Assembly: GCF_003350205.1 (NCBI RefSeq)
Contig: NZ_QLLC01000022.1
Coordinates: 1 to 51,707 of the forward strand
DNA length: 51,707 nt
Direction of reading: 5' to 3'
Source: Brevundimonas bullata
GTDB taxonomy: Bacteria; Pseudomonadota; Alphaproteobacteria; Caulobacterales; Caulobacteraceae
Under the pieces are notes generated by a model. It was not told the DNA's origin. It saw only the letters and a program-made list of their open reading frames with translations, and did not search any database. Position numbers and translations under genes: made by a program. Shown in pieces: positions 44,040 to 51,135 of the stretch; the stretch's first letter is position 1, and each line of letters begins with the position of its first letter.

Positions 44040-47000
44040 ATGATGTTGCGGTCTTCGTATGTTCGTTTTCCACGTCTGCGTATGCTTGCGGGGGCAGGGT
44101 GCGCCGCCCTGATGATTGCGGCGGCCATGCCTGCGGGCGCGGCGTCCCAATCTGCGGTGGCGTCGTTCAATATTCGCTCGGCCTCGCTGTCGCAGAGCTT
44201 GCTGGAATTCGGACGTCAGGCCGGAATTTCCATCGCCGCCGACCAATCCCTGACCGCGGGCCAGCGCGGCGCGGCCGTGTCTGGCGAACTGCCTGTGGGC
44301 GAGGCTCTGGATCGCCTGCTGGCCGGGACCGGGCTGAAGGCCGAGTTCGCCGGCCCCAACGCCGTTCGCCTGGTGCGCGTGGGACAGGGGGACGCCGGGG
44401 GAAACGACCTTCGACCGTCCGGCCAGGACGGGGGGCAAGAAGCGACGACCGTCGGAGACATCATCGTCACCGCCCAGAAGCGTGAGGAATCCATCCAGGA
44501 CGTGCCCATCGCCGTCTCGGCCTTCTCGGCGGAAACCCTGGACGCGATGAAGATCGAGGGCGGCTCGGAACTGCTGCGGGCGATCCCGAACGTCAGTTTC
44601 TCCAAGGCCAATTTCAGCATGTACAACTTCTCGATCCGCGGGATCGGGACCAAGGCGGTTTCCGCCTCATCTGATCCGGCCGTGGCGGTCAGCTTCAACA
44701 ACACCCCGTTGATCCGAAACCGTTTGTTCGAGCAGGAATACCTTGATGTGAACCGCGTCGAAGTGCTGCGCGGACCTCAGGGGACACTCTATGGCCGAAA
44801 CGCCACGGCGGGCGTGGTCAACATGATCCCCAACCTGCCCGGCCCGGACTTCGACGCGATGTTGAAAGCCGAAGCGGGCAATTTTGGATCCATGCGCGGC
44901 CAGATGATGGTCAACATACCTTTGGCTGACACCTTTTGGGTGCGGGCGGCGGCGAGCCTGACCAAGCGGGAAGGATTTGATCACAACACCTTCAAGGATA
45001 CCCGGGTGAATGGGCGTGATCTCTATTCCACGCGTCTGTCAGCGGCCTGGGAGCCCAGCGATCGGTTCAATGTCAATCTGATCTGGGAGCATTTCGGTGA
45101 AGACGACAACCGTTCTCGCACGGGAAAGCAGCTCTGCACGACCGATCCGGGCCCGACGCAGATCGGGTCCTATAAGATCACGAACCCGGAGTTGCAGGGG
45201 CGGCTGAGCCAGGGCTGCCTGCCGCGTTCGCTCTTTACCGATGCCGCCTATGGCACGCCGAACGGGATGGGCATGGCCCAGGTCGTCGCCGCCGGTGCGG
45301 TCGTTTATGGTCAAATCCTTACTGGCCCGAGGACTACGGCGACTGTTCTTGCGGTTGATATTGGTACGAATCCTTATGCTGGAGTGGTTCAGTCTAAGAA
45401 TTTGAGAGAGATAGCGACGGCCTATGATCCGAGGTTCGTTGTAAGTAATGATGTCTATCAAATGAATGCTGTATTTTATTTAACGGACAGAATTAAGATC
45501 ACGTCTCAGACGGCTTATGCAAAAGATTATTTTTGGTCTACGCAGGACTATATGCGTTACCCGTCAAATGATATTTTTAATGACAGTAGAAATTTGTACG
45601 ATAGCCGGCGCAGGCCTATTGGCGACTCATTAGCTTCTCCAAGCGGTATCTATACTGATCCGCAGCTTGGCCCATCCAAGGGAATGATATCTGCTGATTT
45701 AAGTAAATCCAAAAATGAACAATTTTACCAAGAAATACGTATTCAGTCCGATTTCGGCGGAAAGTTTAATTTTAATCTAGGTGCAAATTATCTGAAATTT
45801 GATACCCAAGATGATTACTATGTATTTAACAATCTATTCTCATTGATAGCCGAATATAACTATAGCGGAAGTTTTGCTTCTAATGGGTCCAAAATAACTA
45901 CAAAATGTCTAGATGGAAGTAAGTCTGAATGTGTCTATGTCGATTATTCCTCTATTGAATCTATTGCTGGTGATGGTCACAATTATTTTCGTAGTAAAAA
46001 TGTCGTTTCTACACGTTCATGGGGTGTTTTTGGCGAGGGCTATTTAGATATTTCCGATGATCTGAGTTTGACCTTGGGGCTTCGGTATACCGACGACAAA
46101 AAGACGTCTACCCCATATCCGACCCAGCTCTTGCTCGGCTCTAGCGATCTTTATGGATACGGATATCTGACGGGCGGCAGCGTGGTTCGAGGATTGCCGG
46201 CGTCTCCTGATGTTGTTCAGTCCTGGGGTGCGGTTACAGGGCGACTGGTCCTGGACTGGAAGCCATCAGATGATGTCATGGCCTACGCCTCATATGCCCG
46301 GGGGTACAAGGGGGGTGGGTCGAACCCTCCGCGTCCAGGGCTGGACCCTCGCGTAGTTCAGTATCAACCGCTCGCCTCGACATTCGAGCCTGAGTATGTT
46401 GATGCGCTTGAGGTTGGTTTGAAAACAAATCTATTTGAAGAAAAAATTCGTCTCAACGCAACGGCTTTCTACTATGACTATAGCGACTATCAAGTTTCGC
46501 AAATTGTTGATCGCATATCCCTGAATGAGAACTTCGATGCGAAAAGCATGGGGGTCGAGTTTGAATTAACCTACAATGTCACTCCTAATTTCAGGGTTGA
46601 TGCAAATGTCGGGTACTTAAAGACAAGGATTGATGACGGGGAAAAGTCGATTGATGTCATGAATAGGACGCAAGGCAATGCGGACTGGATGCTTGTTCGT
46701 CCGTGGCTTCAGGTTCCTTCGAACTGCATTGCTCCTGTAAAGCATGTCGAAAAAATTATGACGAACGCCTTCCAAACTGAGGGCGTGAAGTTCCAAGCTA
46801 TGCAGCTGCTATGCGGAGCTACAGAAAGACTAGGTTCGTTCGATCCGAATTTCGGTAAAGGTCCACGTTACTGGCAGATGTTCGGTATCGACTATAATCC
46901 ATTGAGGGATGCGCCGAATGGCGGGCGAGGCTTTGATGTTGATTTAGGCGGGAACGAGTTGCCGAATGCGCCGCGGTGGACCGCTAGCCTTGGGGCCCAG

Positions 47001-47303
47001 TACACATGGCAACTTGGTAGTTTTGATGCGACCCTGAGAGGGGATTACTACAGGCAGGCGGAAAGCTATTTCCGTATATACAACACGGAATACGACAAGC
47101 TTGAATCCTGGGATAACGTTAATCTGTCTGTATCTATAGAAAATATGGAGAGCAATTTTGTATTAAGCGCATACGTCAAAAACGTATTTGATGACTCGCC
47201 TATCGTTGATGCGTTCACAAATAGTGATGATACTATGCTTACAACAAACGTATTCACGCTTGACCCAAGGTTGTTTGGTGTCTCTCTTACGAAGAGATTC
47301 TGA
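44040..47303 (+). CDS. Signalling TonB-dependent receptor 2, compositionally mosaic
   Basis: This is an outer-membrane receptor of 1,087 residues. A signal peptide (to about residue 37) is followed by an STN domain (about 38-118, FNIRSASLSQSLLEFGRQAGI), a plug with IIVTAQKREESIQDVPIAVSA and VEVLRGPQGTLYGRNATAGVVN, and a barrel ending in SLTKRF. The wording is that of iron/siderophore-type (FyuA/FecA-like) receptors. GGGAGGGAGGGG precedes the start. DNA composition changes within the gene: the first 1.2 kb is host-like, then from about 45.3 kb it becomes AT-rich (19 of 60 bases are G+C at 45721-45780). Inserted Cys-rich loops (TKCLDGSKSECV; NCIAPVKH...LLCG) lie in the AT-rich part. Confidence 0.92.
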   Translation: MMLRSSYVRFPRLRMLAGAGCAALMIAAAMPAGAASQSAVASFNIRSASLSQSLLEFGRQAGISIAADQSLTAGQRGAAVSGELPVGEALDRLLAGTGLKAEFAGPNAVRLVRVGQGDAGGNDLRPSGQDGGQEATTVGDIIVTAQKREESIQDVPIAVSAFSAETLDAMKIEGGSELLRAIPNVSFSKANFSMYNFSIRGIGTKAVSASSDPAVAVSFNNTPLIRNRLFEQEYLDVNRVEVLRGPQGTLYGRNATAGVVNMIPNLPGPDFDAMLKAEAGNFGSMRGQMMVNIPLADTFWVRAAASLTKREGFDHNTFKDTRVNGRDLYSTRLSAAWEPSDRFNVNLIWEHFGEDDNRSRTGKQLCTTDPGPTQIGSYKITNPELQGRLSQGCLPRSLFTDAAYGTPNGMGMAQVVAAGAVVYGQILTGPRTTATVLAVDIGTNPYAGVVQSKNLREIATAYDPRFVVSNDVYQMNAVFYLTDRIKITSQTAYAKDYFWSTQDYMRYPSNDIFNDSRNLYDSRRRPIGDSLASPSGIYTDPQLGPSKGMISADLSKSKNEQFYQEIRIQSDFGGKFNFNLGANYLKFDTQDDYYVFNNLFSLIAEYNYSGSFASNGSKITTKCLDGSKSECVYVDYSSIESIAGDGHNYFRSKNVVSTRSWGVFGEGYLDISDDLSLTLGLRYTDDKKTSTPYPTQLLLGSSDLYGYGYLTGGSVVRGLPASPDVVQSWGAVTGRLVLDWKPSDDVMAYASYARGYKGGGSNPPRPGLDPRVVQYQPLASTFEPEYVDALEVGLKTNLFEEKIRLNATAFYYDYSDYQVSQIVDRISLNENFDAKSMGVEFELTYNVTPNFRVDANVGYLKTRIDDGEKSIDVMNRTQGNADWMLVRPWLQVPSNCIAPVKHVEKIMTNAFQTEGVKFQAMQLLCGATERLGSFDPNFGKGPRYWQMFGIDYNPLRDAPNGGRGFDVDLGGNELPNAPRWTASLGAQYTWQLGSFDATLRGDYYRQAESYFRIYNTEYDKLESWDNVNLSVSIENMESNFVLSAYVKNVFDDSPIVDAFTNSDDTMLTTNVFTLDPRLFGVSLTKRF

Positions 47304-47358
47304 TATTAATCATAAAATAAATTTGACTAATACGTAATTTGATATCGGTTTAATGTAG

Positions 47359-47376
47359 CTAAACTATTGTGTTTAG
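47359..47376 (+). other. Small hairpin in the leader of the PraB-like gene
   Basis: CTAAAC (47359-47364) pairs with GTTTAG (47371-47376) around a 6-base loop, 20 bases before the start codon. TTGACT at 47323-47328 is a possible -35 box but no convincing -10 at normal spacing is seen. Confidence 0.3.
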
Positions 47377-47396
47377 TCTGATCAATGGAGAAGGTT

Positions 47397-47909
47397 ATGA
47401 AAAAGCTACTTAGCGTTCTGTCTTCCGTTGCATTGATTTCCGTCGCGGGCGTTTCTGCGGCTAGCGCTCAATCTTTTACTCCGGCTACGAGTACGTGGTC
47501 TCTTTCTGGTACATTGAATCTTCGTCAGACTTTGCCTTCGGCAGTTCCTTGCGATGTGCAATTGACGCTTGATATTGATGGCGCTGGGTCCGGGACTATT
47601 ACTGGTGGTACCTTTGCTCCAGGCTTCTTCCTTTGCGGATCGGCTATTTATCCGCAGAATTTCTCCTGGCCGGTGACTGTGGTGTCGAGCACGCCTGGCG
47701 TTTCTGCCGTTCTTGATATTTATGTTGATGTCATTGCTGTGGGCGGGAATTGCACGGGTGTGCTGAGCGGCGTTCAGTTTGATATCGTCAATCAGACCAT
47801 CGACGTGCCGGCGATCACCTATATTCCCGGATCGCCTGCTACCTGCGAGGTTGACGGTCTTCTCTATGTTGACCCGGTGACGGATCCGGCGCCTCTGGAT
47901 GTGACCTAA
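47397..47909 (+). CDS. Small secreted PraB-like protein (170 aa)
   Basis: This is an exported protein with a clear signal peptide (MKKLL..., cleavage near SAQ-SF at about residue 25) and an all-beta body. Cysteines in a regular pattern (about residues 52, 81, 120 and 143) suggest two disulphides. The sequence order (FTPATSTWSLSGTL, CDVQLTLDI, GTITGGTFAPGFFLCG, NCTG, TCEV) resembles the PraA/PraB (activator of alkane oxidation) secreted family. The ATG at 47397 is used because GGAGAAGG precedes it; an ATG 12 bases earlier overlaps that site. AT-rich codon use matches the receptor's distal part. It could be a surface partner of the receptor. Confidence 0.7.
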   Translation: MKKLLSVLSSVALISVAGVSAASAQSFTPATSTWSLSGTLNLRQTLPSAVPCDVQLTLDIDGAGSGTITGGTFAPGFFLCGSAIYPQNFSWPVTVVSSTPGVSAVLDIYVDVIAVGGNCTGVLSGVQFDIVNQTIDVPAITYIPGSPATCEVDGLLYVDPVTDPAPLDVT

Positions 47910-47915
47910 TATGAG

Positions 47916-47957
47916 CGGGTCCATACTGTTACTATATGGACCCGTTTCTTATTTCTG
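47916..47957 (+). terminator. Intrinsic terminator after the PraB-like gene
   Basis: CGGGTCCATA (47916-47925) pairs with TATGGACCCG (47935-47944) and TTTCTTATTTCT follows. It lies directly after the stop codon. Confidence 0.92.
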
Positions 47958-47960
47958 GTG

Positions 47961-47983
47961 AGGCGTAGTTCTCCACTACGCTT
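47961..47983 (+). other. Hairpin between two terminators
   Basis: GCGTAGT (47963-47969) pairs with ACTACGC (47975-47981) around a 5-base loop. No T-run follows. It lies between the terminators at 47916-47957 and 48018-48050. Confidence 0.4.
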
Positions 47984-48017
47984 GTGTATACTTCCCGAAC
48001 GTTTCCACGTTCCGACT

Positions 48018-48050
48018 TGGCCGGGCGCATGTCGCCCGGCCATTTTTCTT
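48018..48050 (+). terminator. Second intrinsic terminator of region 4
   Basis: TGGCCGGGCG (48018-48027) pairs with CGCCCGGCCA (48033-48042) around a CATGT loop, followed by TTTTTCTT. It points along the plus strand, although no gene starts between it and the previous terminator. Confidence 0.85.
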
Positions 48051-48058
48051 GAAGCCGT

Positions 48059-49756
48059 TCACCCGGCCTGCGACGCCTTCCAGCGCTCTAGGTATTCCAG
48101 CCGCCGTAGCAGCTTTGAGCCTGGGTCCAGCAGGATGTGGGCGCCGGCGGGCGCGATGAAGGTCGCGCGGCCGTCGGTCATGGGCAGGGTGCGGGTCTGG
48201 CCGTCCACCTCGACCTCGACGGGCAGGGGGAAGGGGCGGGCGGCGCCGGTCTTCCACTCCAGGGTCACGCGGTCGCCGTCGCGGGTCATGACCAGATCGG
48301 GCAGGGCGGCCTGATAGAGGTAGGCGTCGAAGAACCAGCTGAGGTCGCGGCCGGTCACGGCGTTGACGATGGCGATGAACTCCGGCGTCGTGGCGTAGCG
48401 CGGCGCGAAGTTGCCCGGCTTGGGGTCGGGACGGCCATAGACCGCCCGGCGCAGGGATTCGTAGAAGGCGTCGTCGCCGATGTAGAGGCGCAGGGTGTGG
48501 GCGATCAGGCCGCCCTTGTAATAGAGGTCCAGCCCCGGCCCGGTCTCGCCGTTATAGACCGTGCCCGCGTCCTGCGGCTGGCCCGACACCATGGGGAAGC
48601 GGTTGGCGAGCGTCAGGCGCATGGTCTGCAGCTCGGACTGCATGGCCCGCTCGCCGTTCAGCCAGCGGGCGTAGAGGGGCTGCATATAGCTGCCGAAGCC
48701 CTCGTGCAGCCACATGTCGTCCCAGTCGGCGTTGGTCAGTTGATTGCCGAACCATTCGTGCGCCAGTTCGTGCTGCAGCAGCCAGTCATAGCCCTTGCCG
48801 TCGAGCTTGTAGCCGTTGCCGTAGGCGTTGATCGTCTGATGCTCCATGCCCAGGTGCGGGGTCTCGACCACGCCCATCTTCTCGTCGCCGAAGGGGAAGG
48901 GGCCGATGGTCGCCTCGTAGAAGTCGAGCTGTTTGGGGAATTCGGCGAACAGGGCGGCGGCCTTGGCCGGGTCGGTCGAGGCCAGGCGCCAGAAGCGCAG
49001 GGGCACGGTGTTGCCGAAGCGGCTGGGGTAGTCGGCGGCCATCTCGACAAAGGGGCCGACGTTCAGGCTGATGGCGTAGGTGTCAGGCTGGCGCGCGGTC
49101 CAGTTCCAGGTGGTCGTGCCGTCGCCGTTGTCGGTCTTGCCCAGGAAACGGCCATTGGCGGGGGCGGATAGGTCGGACGGGATGGTGATGTGCAGATCGA
49201 CCCGGTCCGGCTCGCCCTGGGGATGGTCGACGCAGGGCCAGAACAGGTCGCAGCCCTCGCCTTGAACCGCGCTGGCGATCCACGGCTGGCCGTCGGGCGT
49301 GGTGGTCCAGAGGAAGCCGCCGTCCCAGGGCGCGCGCTTGGCCTGATGGGGACGACCGGAGTAGGCGATGCGGACGGAGGCGGTCTGGCCGGGCGACAGG
49401 GGCTGGGCCAGGGGGATGGTCAGGCGGCCCTGGGGGTTGGACCAGTCGGTGACGGCCTGACCGTCCACGCTGATGGCGGCGATGGCGAACAGGGCGTCCA
49501 GCTCGACGACCAAGGCGGATGCGGGGGCGGTGGCGGTGAGGTCGAGGATGGCGACGCCCTCGATCGACTGGGTTTCGGGCAGGAGCTTGAAGCTGAGATC
49601 GGCCTTGTCGAAGCGCAGGGCCAGCTGTTCCGGCGTGCGCGGCGTGCCGCTGGACAGGGTAAAGGGCGTCGAATCGGGCGCCGGCGTCGCCTCTTGCGCC
49701 AGAGCAGGGGCGCTGAGCAGGGCTATGGTCAGGCAGAGGGCGGCGGTCAGGCGCAA
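48059..49756 (-). CDS. Exported M1-family metalloaminopeptidase (565 aa)
   Basis: This is a zinc aminopeptidase of the M1 (gluzincin) family. A signal peptide (RLTAALCLTIALLSAPALAQ) is followed by the M1 N-terminal beta-sandwich. The catalytic domain has the exopeptidase loop GMEHQT, the zinc motif HELAHEW (near residue 330) and the third ligand in WLHEGFGSY 18 residues later, plus the active-site Tyr region. A TTG at 49756 is chosen as start because GGAG stands 8 bases upstream and the signal peptide then starts properly; the frame runs a further 78 codons through Arg-rich intergenic repeat. It lacks the ERAP-like C-terminal domain of the long M1 enzymes, as in leukotriene-hydrolase-like short forms. 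Confidence 0.92.
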   Translation of the reverse strand: MRLTAALCLTIALLSAPALAQEATPAPDSTPFTLSSGTPRTPEQLALRFDKADLSFKLLPETQSIEGVAILDLTATAPASALVVELDALFAIAAISVDGQAVTDWSNPQGRLTIPLAQPLSPGQTASVRIAYSGRPHQAKRAPWDGGFLWTTTPDGQPWIASAVQGEGCDLFWPCVDHPQGEPDRVDLHITIPSDLSAPANGRFLGKTDNGDGTTTWNWTARQPDTYAISLNVGPFVEMAADYPSRFGNTVPLRFWRLASTDPAKAAALFAEFPKQLDFYEATIGPFPFGDEKMGVVETPHLGMEHQTINAYGNGYKLDGKGYDWLLQHELAHEWFGNQLTNADWDDMWLHEGFGSYMQPLYARWLNGERAMQSELQTMRLTLANRFPMVSGQPQDAGTVYNGETGPGLDLYYKGGLIAHTLRLYIGDDAFYESLRRAVYGRPDPKPGNFAPRYATTPEFIAIVNAVTGRDLSWFFDAYLYQAALPDLVMTRDGDRVTLEWKTGAARPFPLPVEVEVDGQTRTLPMTDGRATFIAPAGAHILLDPGSKLLRRLEYLERWKASQAG

Positions 49757-49826
49757 GGCTATAGCTCCGGCAAGAACGAGCCGTGAGCCTAGCGAGGGAG
49801 AGCTGCGCCGCAACCCTTGGCCGTCA

Positions 49827-49941
49827 TCCCGGGGCCGCGTGCGGGACCCGGGACCCAGGCGGTGACGACAGGATGGGCGGCGTGAGGGCTTGGTCCGACG
49901 ACTGGGTCCCGGATAACGGCTTCGCCGTTTCCGGGATGACG
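49827..49941. repeat. Interspersed inverted repeat, family B, copy 2
   Basis: The element begins GTCATCCCGGGGCCG and ends CCGGGATGACGG, so the termini are inverted copies. Inside, GGGACCCGGGACCCAGG faces CTGGGTCCCGGATAACGG. It shares its ends with 9831-9947. It sits between the aminopeptidase start and the L28 terminator. Confidence 0.65.
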
Positions 49942-49953
49942 GAAAGAAGCAGG

Positions 49954-49985
49954 CAAAGAAAAAGGCCGGTGTTTCCACCGGCCTC
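49954..49985 (-). terminator. Intrinsic terminator of rpmB
   Basis: On the minus strand GGCCGGTG, a GAAA tetraloop and CACCGGCC are followed by TTTTTCTTT. Stem positions are 49964-49971 and 49976-49983. It begins about 28 bases after the L28 stop. Confidence 0.95.
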
Positions 49986-50011
49986 TTCAAATCTGGTCAG
50001 ACGACGCCTGA

Positions 50012-50308
50012 TTAGGCAGCGGCTTGCTCAGCCAGCTTGGCCTTGACCTGACGCTTGATGCGCAGGGCGGCGGTCGACAGCTTTTCGTCGCGAGCCTTGA
50101 CGATGAAGACGTCCAGGCCGCCCTTGTAGTCGAGCGTGCGCAGGGCGGCGTTCGAGATACGCAGGGAGAAGGTCTGGCCCAGCGAGTCCGAGGCCAGCTT
50201 GACCGTCTTCAGCGACGGCAGGAAGCGGCGCTTGGTCTTGATGTTCGAGTGGCTCACATTGTGGCCGACCATCGGGCCGATACCCGTGAGTTCGCAACGA
50301 CGCGACAT
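50012..50308 (-). CDS. rpmB: 50S ribosomal protein L28
   Basis: This is large-subunit ribosomal protein bL28 (98 residues). The N-terminus MSRRCELTG and the following GNNVSHSN-like VGHNVSHSNIKTKRRFLPSL stretch are the family signature. The alphaproteobacterial form has a longer C-terminal helix (KARDEKLSTAALRIKRQVKAKL). The ATG at 50308 is preferred over an in-frame ATG 15 codons upstream because it gives the conserved N-terminus and has GAGGA upstream. It is monocistronic here with its own terminator; rpmG is not adjacent. Confidence 0.97.
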   Translation of the reverse strand: MSRRCELTGIGPMVGHNVSHSNIKTKRRFLPSLKTVKLASDSLGQTFSLRISNAALRTLDYKGGLDVFIVKARDEKLSTAALRIKRQVKAKLAEQAAA

Positions 50309-50408
50309 CTTAAGATCCTCAAGGTCACATCCGCGATACGTGAGCGGACGCATGAAACAGGTGTTCGCAGCGGGCGGACCCCTGCGAGAGAGGTGGCCGT
50401 ATAGATGA

Positions 50409-50444
50409 ATGACTCGCGGGCCGTCAAGGCTGGAGTCGAGTCAT
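50409..50444. promoter_or_regulatory. Inverted repeat upstream of rpmB
   Basis: ATGACTCG (50409-50416) and CGAGTCAT (50437-50444) are perfect 8-bp arms separated by 20 bases. They lie between the divergent rpmB and DUF3617-like genes, so they may be an operator or a chance repeat. Confidence 0.3.
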
Positions 50445-50524
50445 GCCGGGGATAGAACCACATGACCGCCGAGGGATCGCCTTCGTTCAGCCGGCGTTCA
50501 ACGACCTGCTATATAGAGTATCGC

Positions 50525-51037
50525 ATGAAGACCCATTGGAAGCTGCCGCCCATGAAGACGCTGCCTGTTTCGTTCGCCCCCGTGCTGAGCCGTGTTCTGG
50601 CCGTGGCCGCGCCCGTCGTCGCAGGCGCCGTCATGCTGGCCGCGCCCGCCGCCGCGCCCCAGGCCCAGACGGCGGCTGCGCCGCCTGTCCTGCCCGGCTA
50701 TTGGGAATACACCACCAGCGCCCTGGGCAGCCGCGACACCGAAACCAAGTGCGTCCGTCCCAGCGAGATCAACCGCTTCTTCGGCGGGCTGTCGACCAAC
50801 CGCTGGAAGTGCACCTATTCGACGCGTGAGGTCGGCAACGGCAACGCCCGCTTCGAGGGGACCTGTCAGGACAAGAAGGGCCGTCGCGTCAACGTGCGCC
50901 TGAACGGGACCTATCAGCCCGAAAGCTTCCGCTTCAACGGCGGCGCCCAGCTGCTGCGCGGCACCCCCTATATCCCCGCCAGCATCACCGCGCGACGCGT
51001 GGCGGCCCAGTGCCCGGCGGGCGCCGAGTATTTCTGA
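50525..51037 (+). CDS. DUF3617-like exported protein (170 aa)
   Basis: This is a secreted protein with a signal peptide (basic MKTHWK, hydrophobic stretch, Ala-rich end near AQTAA). The mature part resembles the DUF3617 family: GYWEYTTSALG near the mature N-terminus, CVRPSEINRFFGGL, and paired Cys residues (about 76, 97, 114 and 164). The fold is probably beta-rich with disulphides. ATG codons at 50525 and 50552 are both possible starts. The function of the family is unknown. It is divergent from rpmB and ends at its own terminator. Confidence 0.8.
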   Translation: MKTHWKLPPMKTLPVSFAPVLSRVLAVAAPVVAGAVMLAAPAAAPQAQTAAAPPVLPGYWEYTTSALGSRDTETKCVRPSEINRFFGGLSTNRWKCTYSTREVGNGNARFEGTCQDKKGRRVNVRLNGTYQPESFRFNGGAQLLRGTPYIPASITARRVAAQCPAGAEYF

Positions 51038-51080
51038 GGCCGTACAGACAGGGCGGGTCGGCCCTGTTCTCGAAACGCGG

Positions 51081-51116
51081 AAACCGCCCGGTTCATAGGA
51101 GCCGGGCGGTTTTTTG
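51081..51116 (+). terminator. Intrinsic terminator of the DUF3617-like gene
   Basis: AAACCGCCCGG (51081-51091) pairs with CCGGGCGGTTT (51102-51112) and the T-run TTTTTT follows. On the minus strand the same hairpin lies after the partial gene stop and is followed by a weaker TTT. Confidence 0.93.
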
Positions 51117-51135
51117 ATTGGCCTGGGGCCTGTCG

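Larger units (their letters stand above)
45300..47950 (+). other. Low-GC segment within a GC-rich genome
   Basis: By eye, G+C falls from above 70 percent in nearby genes (43 of 60 at 38641-38700) to about one third in some lines (22 of 60 at 45481-45540; 19 of 60 at 45721-45780). Partial recovery occurs at about 46050-46420. Codon choice shifts to A/T-ending codons. The segment covers the receptor's C-terminal two-thirds, the gap and the small secreted protein and ends at the tandem hairpins. No transposase, integrase or flanking repeat is visible. Confidence 0.8.
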
